From Planctomycetota bacterium (GTDB lineage Bacteria; Planctomycetota; UBA8108; UBA1146; JAJFFE01): DNA of 58,531 nt. The stretch spans positions 1 through 58,531 of the forward strand of contig JAJFFE010000257.1 in NCBI GenBank assembly GCA_021776775.1. The letters are read 5' to 3'. Below, piece after piece: positions 9,302 through 16,666 of the stretch; position 1 is the stretch's first letter; the number at the start of each line of letters is the position of its first letter. The notes under the pieces were generated by a model. The model made no database searches. It was not told where the DNA came from and was given only the letters and a program-made list of their open reading frames with translations. Made by a program: the position numbers and the translations under genes.

Positions 9302-9991
9302 TCAGCTCGCGTCGTAGTCCGAGAGAATGACCTCGAACAGTATTTGGCCCGCGGCGAGGTAAACGAGGTCGAACGCACCGACGAGGACCAGCTGTTTCAT
9401 GGTCAGCTCGTCTCCAGCCAGCGCGAACTTCGTAGCATCGACCGCCGCCGCAAACACGGGAATCATCAATGGAAAAAGCAGGATGCGCAACAGCACCTCC
9501 CCGCCTTTGATCGTTCGGGTCATGGCCGACAGCGTCACACCCACAGAGACGAAGCCAATCGTCCCCAAGAGGATGATCACGATCATGCGCCCCAAGGCTG
9601 CAGCTGACTCGAACTCAACGTCGTAGAGAAGGCAGAAGACAAACAGGGTGATGGCCTCCATCACCACGACGAACAAGAACGTCGAGGTAACTTTCGCGTA
9701 GTAGAGCGTGACCCGACTCACCGGAGCCAACAAGATTCCCTGCAGGACGCTCTCGGCTCCGTCACCTCGAAACGCTCGGTCTATGCCGATGGCGCCAGAC
9801 AGCAAGAACGTCAACCAGATCATTCCCGCGCGAACCCGTACTCCTGTCTCGGACATCGGATCGATGGCAAACGAGAAAATCATCAGGGTGATCATGGCGA
9901 AGAGCAGCATGGACAAGATCGTGTCGAGACGTTTCGCTTCCCGAACCCAGTCCCAGTAGATGAGGCGAGCGTAACTCCTGAGCGCCTTCAT
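9302..9991 (-). CDS. ccmB: Heme exporter membrane subunit CcmB
   Basis: Membrane part of the CcmAB ABC module that releases heme-charged CcmE from CcmC. The 229 residues contain six hydrophobic helices and the CcmB-like cytoplasmic-loop region FRGDGAESVLQGILLAPVSR. The start ATG at 9991 overlaps the ccmA stop as ATGA. Gene order ccmA-ccmB-ccmC-ccmD is that of classic System I operons. Confidence 0.92.
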   Translation of the reverse strand: MKALRSYARLIYWDWVREAKRLDTILSMLLFAMITLMIFSFAIDPMSETGVRVRAGMIWLTFLLSGAIGIDRAFRGDGAESVLQGILLAPVSRVTLYYAKVTSTFLFVVVMEAITLFVFCLLYDVEFESAAALGRMIVIILLGTIGFVSVGVTLSAMTRTIKGGEVLLRILLFPLMIPVFAAAVDATKFALAGDELTMKQLVLVGAFDLVYLAAGQILFEVILSDYDAS

Positions 9992-10683
9992 CCCAGAACC
10001 TCTAGGACGGCGTCCTTCAGTTCGGGTGAGCTCGGCTCGTCGAGGACAACTCGGCCGCCTCGAAAGACGATGGATCGATCCGACCGGCGCAGCCCGCGAT
10101 CAACCTCGTGCGTGACGAGCAGCGTCGTTCCACCGGCCGCACTATGGTCGTCGACAATGGAATCGACGAGTGCGCAACCGTCTGGATCAAGGCCGGTGTA
10201 GGGTTCGTCCAAGAGGAGAATCTCGGCGTCGCGGCTCAAGACACACGCGAGGCTCGCCCGCTGCGCCATTCCTCGAGAAAACGTATTGAGCGGATCGAGG
10301 CGACGGCGGCGCAGCCCCACGCGTTCGAGGACGCTCTTCATGGACTGTTCGTCCCACGGCTGCTCGTACAAGTCAGTAAAGTAACGAAGACCCTCCTCGA
10401 GGGAAAAGCGCGGCGGAAAAAACGGGCGATCGAGCAGCAAGCTCACGCGGGCGCGCACCGCGCATGACCGGCGCGCGAGGTCGAGTCCCGCGACAGTCAC
10501 CCGACCGGTGGTCGGTTTCAACAAGGTCGCGAGGAGCTTGAGAAACGTCGTCTTGCCGGAGCCGTTGTGACCGAACAGTGCGACCGAGCAGCCGGGTTCG
10601 ATCGACAGATCGATACCACGTAGTGCGTCACGCTCGCCGTAACGCTTGCCAAGATCGTGCACTTCGATGACGGCGGCAGTCAT
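9988..10683 (-). CDS. ccmA: Heme exporter ATP-binding subunit CcmA
   Basis: ABC ATPase of 231 residues that powers release of holo-CcmE from CcmCDE. Walker A is FGHNGSGKTTFLK, the signature loop is FSRGMAQRASLA (LSGGQ-like, with Arg for the first Gly), and Walker B is ILLLDEPYTGLD. The H-loop is LLVTHEVDRG. The start at 10683 overlaps the stop of the upstream 444-residue gene (ATGA), and its own stop overlaps the ccmB start. Assignment as CcmA rather than another ABC ATPase rests mainly on this context. Confidence 0.92.
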   Translation of the reverse strand: MTAAVIEVHDLGKRYGERDALRGIDLSIEPGCSVALFGHNGSGKTTFLKLLATLLKPTTGRVTVAGLDLARRSCAVRARVSLLLDRPFFPPRFSLEEGLRYFTDLYEQPWDEQSMKSVLERVGLRRRRLDPLNTFSRGMAQRASLACVLSRDAEILLLDEPYTGLDPDGCALVDSIVDDHSAAGGTTLLVTHEVDRGLRRSDRSIVFRGGRVVLDEPSSPELKDAVLEVLG

Positions 10684-12014
10684 CCCCGACTGCTGCCCGC
10701 TTCTCGGAGAGTCGACGTTCCCGCCGATACGATCTTCTCGCGCTCGACCCGGTACGTTGCGGCGTCGACCTCGCCAGTTGCGAATTGGCGATCGAGTTCC
10801 TGGGCCAGAAGGGTGACGTCGACACTTCGGGCTCGCTTTCGAGCCTGGGCCACGAGGGCGCCGAATGCAACGGCGAGCGCAGTTCCAAACACCAAGATGG
10901 ACACGATCAACAGCGTCACCGGATGAAGCGGACGAAACGGCGGATCTCCGTACCGGACCATCAAGGGAATTCGTGTTCCGACAGGAATACTGCCGGCGAA
11001 GTAGATCTGAGTCTCCTTCGGCATGACACGCGACGCGGGTACGCGTTGCCCCGCTGAAAGCTTGAACCCGAGTTGCTTCTCGGGAATGAAGTGCAGCGGT
11101 CCCACCTCGACGGCGAAGTCGATCCGTTGTATCGGCACGTCCGCGACATAGGTCAACGCGACGTCTTCGTCCCAGCGAGCGGGAATGGTGTACGTCCCAA
11201 CCAACATGACCGCGTCCTCTTCCGCGAAGGTCGGGAAGATCGGCGTCTCGATTCGCACTCCGCCGGCGAAGCGACTGAATTCCTCACGCTGCAAACGGGG
11301 AACGACCTGGGTCCCGTTTCGCAGTCCGGTGACCTCGGCGTCGACTGGAACTTGAAAGGAGAACGTCGGGTTGTTCTGGGGCCCGAGGTAGACGTTGTAG
11401 CTGGTGTTCTTCAGCTGCACGATCTGACGCATATGCAGCAAGCCGTTGCCGTCGTCATCGATAGCTTCGGGATCAGTCAAGACCAGCGTGACCTGCTGCC
11501 GCAGAACCGTGGGATCCTCGGAGATCTGATAACAGTAGAAGTAAGGAGCCATTTGCTCTTGGATGGTCACCGGCATCGACAGATAACGAGTCCGTCCGCC
11601 GTCGACGTACACGGTCAGGCTGTGCCCGGTCATCCGCTCGCCGAGATCGAGATCGATCACACCACGGCTATCGGTCGTGGTGTCGATGACGTCGACGTCG
11701 CCTTGCAGGTCATAGGTGTGAATCTTGACGTGCATCCCAGCCAACGCCCATTTCTGGGGATCCTCGCGCTGTTGGGTCTGCTGGAACGACTGCGCTCGTG
11801 CCGTATTGTCGAGCACCAGCGCTCGAAGAACGACGGGCACACGCTCGGGATCGGCCGGCGAATCGGCCGGCTGGGACTCGGGAATCGCCTGACGAAACGG
11901 CGCTGCGATCAGCGTTCCCATCATTGCGGGAGCGAAAAAGAAGAGCGTTCCCATCAACGCGAGAATGAAAACCGAGAACGACCCCGTGACTCGACTCCAT
12001 GCCCGGCGGCTCAT
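10680..12014 (-). CDS. Unknown bitopic membrane protein in ccm operon, SHOCT-like tail
   Basis: I do not recognise this 444-residue protein as a known Ccm component. Residues about 12-38 form a TM helix. A large periplasmic, beta-rich region follows to about residue 370, including DVDVIDTTTDSRGVIDLDL, which suggests an immunoglobulin/carboxypeptidase-regulatory-like fold. A second TM lies near residues 374-400. The cytoplasmic tail LAQELDRQFATGEVDAATY resembles the short SHOCT-type module or the CcmI coiled-coil motif. It overlaps the ccmI-like gene and ccmA by 4 nt each, so it is an integral part of this operon. A role as scaffold or apocytochrome chaperone is plausible but unproven. Confidence 0.8.
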   Translation of the reverse strand: MSRRAWSRVTGSFSVFILALMGTLFFFAPAMMGTLIAAPFRQAIPESQPADSPADPERVPVVLRALVLDNTARAQSFQQTQQREDPQKWALAGMHVKIHTYDLQGDVDVIDTTTDSRGVIDLDLGERMTGHSLTVYVDGGRTRYLSMPVTIQEQMAPYFYCYQISEDPTVLRQQVTLVLTDPEAIDDDGNGLLHMRQIVQLKNTSYNVYLGPQNNPTFSFQVPVDAEVTGLRNGTQVVPRLQREEFSRFAGGVRIETPIFPTFAEEDAVMLVGTYTIPARWDEDVALTYVADVPIQRIDFAVEVGPLHFIPEKQLGFKLSAGQRVPASRVMPKETQIYFAGSIPVGTRIPLMVRYGDPPFRPLHPVTLLIVSILVFGTALAVAFGALVAQARKRARSVDVTLLAQELDRQFATGEVDAATYRVEREKIVSAGTSTLREAGSSRG

Positions 12015-12364
12015 GACGACACCTCGGATTCGTCGCCAGACGACGCGGTATCACTCTCGGGACGGTACGCGTCTTCGGCCGCCGTCAGATCCTCGAGACG
12101 TCGGTTGAACAGCACGACTTCTTCCATCGCTCCGCGCCGAAAGTGCTCGTAGTCTCGCTCGTCGATCATCCCGGCATCGCGCTCATGCTCGAGATCCTTG
12201 ATCCGGCGCATCGCTTTCGCCTTCTCGCGCTTGATCAATCGGCGCGCGTCGTCTTCCGCCATATCCGCGCGCCACGGAAGCGCGACCCCGAACAAGGGAA
12301 GCAGCACCCAAGCGAGGCCGATAGTCAGTAAGAACGCCGCGACGGCCCACCAAAGCAACCCCAT
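12011..12364 (-). CDS. CcmI-like small membrane protein
   Basis: The 117 residues hold one N-terminal TM helix (WWAVAAFLLTIGLAWVLLPLFG), then a charged helix RIKDLEHERDAGMIDERDY and further acidic sequence. The pattern 'xDLExxxxxGxIxxxxY' after a TM is what the cytoplasmic loop of CcmI (CycH) looks like. The second TM and the TPR domain of full CcmI are absent. It sits directly after the ccmH-like gene (TGATG overlap), which is where ccmI usually is. I infer a reduced CcmI; it could also be a generic SHOCT-type membrane protein. Confidence 0.65.
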   Translation of the reverse strand: MGLLWWAVAAFLLTIGLAWVLLPLFGVALPWRADMAEDDARRLIKREKAKAMRRIKDLEHERDAGMIDERDYEHFRRGAMEEVVLFNRRLEDLTAAEDAYRPESDTASSGDESEVSS

Positions 12365-13050
12365 CAGTCCAGCTCTTCCAGTTCCGTTGCGACGCGATCT
12401 AGCTCTGCGTCGCTATACGTGTGATCCGTCGTCGGGACCAATGAGCCCGAAGAACGACTGGATCGAAGCCACAGCGCGATCACCGCACCGGAAATCGATA
12501 CGGCGAGCACCACCAGAATGATCGGCATGCTGTAGAGCAGTGTCGCTACGCCACCTCCGGAGGGGGACGCGAGAACCCGTCCTCCGTACTCACTCTTCAT
12601 TCGTTTGAGCACAGTGGCGTCGTCATCCCCTTCGCTAACGTAAATCCGAATCTGCCGTTTCTGACGATCGGCGCAAGCGTCGGGACAGTTCGAGAGCGTT
12701 CGCGACCAATTCTCTCGTGGGCACGCACACATGGTCTCGACTTCGAGATTCTGAATTCGACGAATCTGCTCGTGGGTGAATCCCTCGTCAGCGAGGCCGG
12801 CCAACTGGCTGCCGTCGTGTCCGTGCGCCGCGGGTTGGGAGACACGGCGCCCCACAGCATTCGCTTCCTCGCCCCCCGTCGTCGCCCCGGCGGCCGGATC
12901 ACCGGTCGGCGGAACAGCCGCCCCGGAACCCGAACCCGCCGTTTGTGCACGCAGCACGGACGCGGGCGATGCGAAGGACAGCACCATCATCAGCGCGGCC
13001 AACCCAAGGCAAAGGATTGAGTCGTGACGACGCTTAGTTTGTGAGGCCAA
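12364..13050 (-). CDS. ccmH: CcmH-like thiol protein with a multi-cysteine motif
   Basis: CcmH reduces the CXXCH disulfide of apocytochromes in the periplasm. This 228-residue protein has a signal peptide, then a Gly/Ala-rich linker. The CcmH-type helical domain spans residues about 90-160, and a C-terminal TM helix is at about 170-195. The usual LRCxxC is replaced by Cys108, Cys110, Cys122 and Cys126 (MCACPRENW...LSNCPDACA). The following RIYVSEG..DATVLKRMKSEYGGRVLASP matches the CcmH tail, where the family has 'EYGDFVLL.P'. The start is TTG at 13050-13048 with AGGAGG upstream, inside the end of ccmF (17-nt overlap). Confidence 0.72.
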   Translation of the reverse strand: MASQTKRRHDSILCLGLAALMMVLSFASPASVLRAQTAGSGSGAAVPPTGDPAAGATTGGEEANAVGRRVSQPAAHGHDGSQLAGLADEGFTHEQIRRIQNLEVETMCACPRENWSRTLSNCPDACADRQKRQIRIYVSEGDDDATVLKRMKSEYGGRVLASPSGGGVATLLYSMPIILVVLAVSISGAVIALWLRSSRSSGSLVPTTDHTYSDAELDRVATELEELD

Positions 13051-15271
13051 CGCGCCTCCTCCCCATCGGCAAGGCCGCCCACAGGGCGCCTGCGATCATG
13101 GTCATCCATCCGACCCAGATCAGTCCCATCAGTGGATTGCGATGGAAATCGAACTGGAAGATGTTGCCTTCCACCGCCTGGAAGAAGACGTACGAGTCTT
13201 GAGTGAGTCCGCGGTGGATCGCCGGCTCCGACACTCGCTGCGGTTCCCGACGAAACTTGGTCGTCGGATAGAGCCGAATCTCTGGCACTAACCGCGCGAC
13301 TTCAGCCCCACGCGCTTCGCCGTCGGTCTCGTACACGACGATGGTGGCCTCGTTCGATTGGTACGGGAGCTCCATGTCGTCCGTCGGCTGCACAGCGTGG
13401 AAGGTCTCGAAGACCAACTCGTAGGCGCCGAGTCGATGCCTCGAAGGCATGTCCGACCCCTCGACGTCGGCCGGCGACAGACGGACTTTCTCGTGCTTCA
13501 CTTTGAACATGCTTGAGTTGACGATACCGATTGCCAACGTCGCGAGTCCGATGTGAACGATGTATCCGCCGTAACGACGATTGTTCTTGGTCAAGAGCAT
13601 AGCGAACGCTGCGACCAATCCTTCGTCGCGACGCTGGACCCGGCTGCGGATCGTGCGAATCACCTCCCACGACAGCGCGCAGAAGATGAGAGCACCGGCG
13701 TAGTTGACGAACGCGGTCGGATACAGCTGAGCGGCGAACGGTAGATTTCCGTCCTCGCCCGCCCGAATCGCGTGAGCCGACCATTGGATACCGGCCGCGA
13801 CCGGAATGGCGACGAGCGCCGGCCAGCCGAGATTTCGAACGAGCGTCTTCGGAGAGGTTCGCACCCAGCCCATCGCCGGGCCGATCGCCGTCAGAAACAA
13901 CATGATGATGAACCCAGGGGTCATGACCAAGTTGTAGAACGGAATGGACGCTGTCGTCGCCTGTCCGAACAACTCCAGAGTGAACTTCGGCGCCATGGTC
14001 GTGAGGAAGATCGCCAGCGCGAGTCCAACCAAGATCATGTTGTTGATCACGAACACGCATTCGCGGGAGAAGAACGCTTCGACCTTGGCCCGGCCCGAGA
14101 AGTCAAAGAAGCGACTCGCGATGAGTCCGGCCCCCACGACGACGACGAGTAACATGAAGCCTAGGAACCAGTGCCCGACCTCACCGGAGGCGAACGCGTG
14201 AACCGAGCTGACCACACCCGAACGTGTCAACCAGGTGCCGACCAACGTCGAGATAAACGTCAGCCAAACGAGGATGACGTTCCAGTTGCGCGCCATGTCT
14301 CGGCGTTCTTGCAGCATGATCATGTGCAGGAAGGCGGTCGCAGTGAACCACGGGAGGAACGACGCGTTCTCCACCGGATCCCACGCCCAGTACCCTCCCC
14401 AGCCGAGGACTTCGTACGCCCAGAGACCACCCAGGATGATTCCGCAGGTGTTGAACAGCCAACCGGCCAACATCCAGCGTCGAGTCTTCTGAACCCAGAA
14501 CGCGCCCTGCTCTCCCGTGATCAACGCCGCCATGCCGAAGGCGAACGGTACGGTGTAGATCACGAATCCGATGTAGAGACACGGAGGGTGTATCTGCATC
14601 CAGTAGCTGACGAGCTGGGGGTTGAGCCCGGCTCCGTCGGTGGGATCGCCGTCGGGGAAGCGGGCCATGAACTGCTCGGCCGGCATCGACTCCTGGAGCG
14701 TCTGAAACGGGTCGGCGACGAACGCGATCACGATGAGAAAGAACAGCTGGACGACGGAGAGCACGACGTAGACGTTCGGCTCCATGCGTCGGGCAACCGG
14801 ATGGTTCTCGTCCTTGCGATACGTGAACGCCACGATGGCGGCCAGCAAACCGACGAGCATCGACCAGAACAGGATCGATCCGTCGAGCCCGGCCCACAGA
14901 CCAGAGATCTTGAAGGGCAGTGGCAGGGCCCGCTCGGAGTAGTGATGCACGTACTTCAGGTGATAGTCACCCTTGACGAAAGACGTGATCAGACAGAGCG
15001 CAGCGAGAAGCGTGCTGCCGCCGGCAAACATGACAGCACGACGGGACGCGACCACCCACGTTCGGTCACGAACGAGCTGGGCCGAGAGCGAAAAGCCGAT
15101 AGCGAACACGTACAGCGCAAGCGCTAGCACGACGGCGGTCCGACCGAGAGCGATGTGGTCGAAACTGCTGGGATCGCCAAACGCGCGGACGCACCAACTC
15201 AACTTGGCGGCGACCGATTCGAAAAAGCCGGTGTCGTTCACGAGGTAACCCGTCGCAGTGGACCCGCGCAC
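13034..15271 (-). CDS. ccmF: Cytochrome c heme lyase CcmF
   Basis: Polytopic membrane protein of the CcmF/NrfE/CcsA heme-handling superfamily that ligates heme to apocytochrome c. The key motif is GGYWAWDPVENASFLPW (WWxWDPVENAS). Other family blocks include HPPCLYIGF, RSGVVSSVHAFA (near residue 350) and RYGGYIVHIGL. About 15 hydrophobic segments are visible. At 745 residues it is somewhat longer than usual (about 650). The start is uncertain: GTG at 15271 or the in-frame GTG at 15241 (MNDTGFFES). The region upstream holds 15-nt repeats. It heads the operon ccmF-H-I-unknown-A-B-C-D. Confidence 0.93.
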   Translation of the reverse strand: MRGSTATGYLVNDTGFFESVAAKLSWCVRAFGDPSSFDHIALGRTAVVLALALYVFAIGFSLSAQLVRDRTWVVASRRAVMFAGGSTLLAALCLITSFVKGDYHLKYVHHYSERALPLPFKISGLWAGLDGSILFWSMLVGLLAAIVAFTYRKDENHPVARRMEPNVYVVLSVVQLFFLIVIAFVADPFQTLQESMPAEQFMARFPDGDPTDGAGLNPQLVSYWMQIHPPCLYIGFVIYTVPFAFGMAALITGEQGAFWVQKTRRWMLAGWLFNTCGIILGGLWAYEVLGWGGYWAWDPVENASFLPWFTATAFLHMIMLQERRDMARNWNVILVWLTFISTLVGTWLTRSGVVSSVHAFASGEVGHWFLGFMLLVVVVGAGLIASRFFDFSGRAKVEAFFSRECVFVINNMILVGLALAIFLTTMAPKFTLELFGQATTASIPFYNLVMTPGFIIMLFLTAIGPAMGWVRTSPKTLVRNLGWPALVAIPVAAGIQWSAHAIRAGEDGNLPFAAQLYPTAFVNYAGALIFCALSWEVIRTIRSRVQRRDEGLVAAFAMLLTKNNRRYGGYIVHIGLATLAIGIVNSSMFKVKHEKVRLSPADVEGSDMPSRHRLGAYELVFETFHAVQPTDDMELPYQSNEATIVVYETDGEARGAEVARLVPEIRLYPTTKFRREPQRVSEPAIHRGLTQDSYVFFQAVEGNIFQFDFHRNPLMGLIWVGWMTMIAGALWAALPMGRRRVGLTN

Positions 15272-15423
15272 CCCACGAATGCCGTAGGTGGCAGCGTGTC
15301 GGAGCGAGGGCAGGAACCCGAGCAGAATTGTCCCGCGCGTACCGTCGGCGGGCGCGGTAGCTTAAGAACCGCCCGATGGTTTGGAAAGCGGATGGCTCGG
15401 AAAGTCAGGGGATTAAGAGCGCT

Positions 15424-15481
15424 GTGTCTAAAAGCCGAGTGTCTAAAAGCCGAGTGTCTCAAAGCCGAGTGTTTGAACGCA
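15424..15481. repeat. 15-bp tandem repeat, three copies plus partial fourth
   Basis: The unit GTGTCTAAAAGCCGA occurs at 15424-15438 and 15439-15453, then with one change at 15454-15468. A decayed copy runs on to about 15481. It lies in the 306-base gap between ccmE and ccmF, where I find no convincing gene. Confidence 0.85.
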
Positions 15482-15493
15482 CAGGATTTGCCG

Positions 15494-15521
15494 GCGCCGT
15501 ATCGAAAGCGCCGTATCGAAA
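15494..15521. repeat. 14-bp tandem duplication
   Basis: GCGCCGTATCGAAA is present twice in direct succession (15494-15507 and 15508-15521). It is only 13 bases beyond the 15-bp repeats, so the whole ccmE-ccmF spacer is built of short tandem duplications. Confidence 0.8.
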
Positions 15522-15577
15522 GCACCACGTTCAAAAGCACAGTGTTTCTGCGTGCACGATCCGGAGCGAGCAAGTGA

Positions 15578-16033
15578 TCACGACTCGTCGCCGCTAGCCT
15601 CCGGCTTCTTCGGTTCAGATTTGGCGGGATAACTCGATTCAGCGCTGTACGCGTCCCCGGTACCACCTTCCGCTTCGTATTTCGACGGACACTTGGTGAA
15701 GATCTTGTGCCCCGCCAGTCGCCCCGACTCCGAATCGTAGGTTCCGATGACGGCGACGTCGTTCCCGACTTTGAAGATGTCCGGTCGCACGTCATCGATC
15801 TCGACTTCGAGCAATGCGGTCGGCCGTTCCCGGTCTTGAACCGTGAACCGCAGCGGACGGACCTCGCTCTCGATCGCGGAGATGACCCCCTGGACCTTGA
15901 GTTCTCTGTTGGCGAACTCGGCCGACCGGACCTGATGAACTTGGACTTCCGGGATGCCCATGGTGGCGACCGCCATGCCGATGAGGCCAGCGAAGCCGAT
16001 GAAGATGATGATTCCCGGAATCAGGACGCGCAT
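15578..16033 (-). CDS. ccmE: Heme chaperone CcmE, CXXXY type
   Basis: Periplasmic membrane-anchored chaperone that carries heme covalently from CcmC to CcmF. The 151 residues comprise an N-terminal TM anchor (residues 4-25) and an OB-fold domain with KVQGVI, LRFTVQD and DIFKVGNDVAVIGTYD. The heme-binding motif is IFTKCPSKYE: Cys115 takes the place of the classical His in HXXXY, giving CXXXY. Such CcmE variants are known from archaea and some sulfate reducers. The ATG at 16033 has AAGGAGCG upstream; the open frame extends 12 codons further without support. It is separated from ccmF by a repeat-rich gap. Confidence 0.9.
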   Translation of the reverse strand: MRVLIPGIIIFIGFAGLIGMAVATMGIPEVQVHQVRSAEFANRELKVQGVISAIESEVRPLRFTVQDRERPTALLEVEIDDVRPDIFKVGNDVAVIGTYDSESGRLAGHKIFTKCPSKYEAEGGTGDAYSAESSYPAKSEPKKPEASGDES

Positions 16034-16066
16034 GCTCGCTCCTTGGCGGGGACTGTAGCCCCGTGA

Positions 16067-16094
16067 CATCTGAAGAACAGATCATCTGCAGAAC
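16067..16094 (-). promoter_or_regulatory. Direct repeat upstream of ccmE (possible operator)
   Basis: CATCTGAAGAAC (16067-16078) and CATCTGCAGAAC (16083-16094) are two near-identical 12-mers with a 16-base period. They lie 34-61 bases upstream of the ccmE start. Such spacing suits a regulator-binding tandem site, but this is only a pattern. Confidence 0.3.
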
Positions 16095-16521
16095 GCGCTC
16101 GTCTGACCACGCGCGTCGCTGCCCGAAACAACTTAGGTCGATCTACCCGCCCAAACACCGCTGCTGAGAACACCGCCACCGGGAAAGTCCGAGAGCCAGA
16201 TCCCAACTTGGACAGAGCACCGTCCGGGCCTAGAGGCATCGTACCATGGACCCCGGTAGGTTCGGAAAGCAGAGTGGGATAGTAATCCTCGATCCCGGAT
16301 CGCATAATCCCTTATCGGCTCGGAAGACACGACTCCGCGCTCCGGATCGACCCAGCGCCCCGTTGTCGGCCGGTCCCGCCCCGGATTTTCTCGGCGGGCC
16401 GTCTGGACCCGGGCGATTCTGACCGCAACGTGGAGAAGTCGGCGCCTTTGCGCGCTCTCGCGAGCCGCGCAGGCTCGATCTGGCCGATCCCCAACCGACC
16501 CGAACCCAGGAGGCGGTCGCA
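16095..16521. other. Long intergenic region between ccmE and the MoxR operon
   Basis: About 430 bases between divergent genes, with no credible coding frame. The only open frames here are short, Arg-rich and lack ribosome binding sites. No tRNA-like fold was recognised. Promoters for both directions are expected, but I cannot place them with confidence. Confidence 0.5.
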
Positions 16522-16653
16522 GTGCCGAGCCTATGGCCTCATATTTGGGCAATCCCGCTAATTTTCGCCCTCGGTTTCGTCGCCGGGTGGGCGATCCGAT
16601 CGGTGCTCGCCGATTCTTCCCGACCCAACGGCGGTCACGATCTCGACGATTGA
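16522..16653 (+). CDS. Small single-span membrane protein (43 residues)
   Basis: A short gene starting with GTG at 16522 and preceded by a perfect AGGAGG (16508-16513) at 8-base spacing. The product runs MPSLWPHIWAIPLIFALG..., giving one TM helix (about residues 6-30). It ends in a polar acidic tail GGHDLDD. The stop at 16651-16653 is 13 bases before the MoxR gene, so it is probably the first gene of that operon. I do not recognise a family. The strong ribosome binding site, a membrane segment ending in a charged tail and the tight spacing support it as real. Confidence 0.7.
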   Translation: MPSLWPHIWAIPLIFALGFVAGWAIRSVLADSSRPNGGHDLDD

Positions 16654-16666
16654 AACAAGACCCCCA

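Noticed and set aside
11073..12152. 359-codon plus-strand open frame opposite the 444-residue ccm protein
   Set aside because: No ribosome binding site or recognisable motif. The minus strand gives a protein with TM helices and start/stop coupling on both sides.
14171..15127. 318-codon plus-strand open frame opposite ccmF
   Set aside because: ccmF on the minus strand has the full WxWDPVENAS motif and TM pattern. The plus-strand product is a charged shadow.
15424..15521. CRISPR array
   Set aside because: Units are 14-15 bp in direct contact without spacers, and no cas gene is nearby.
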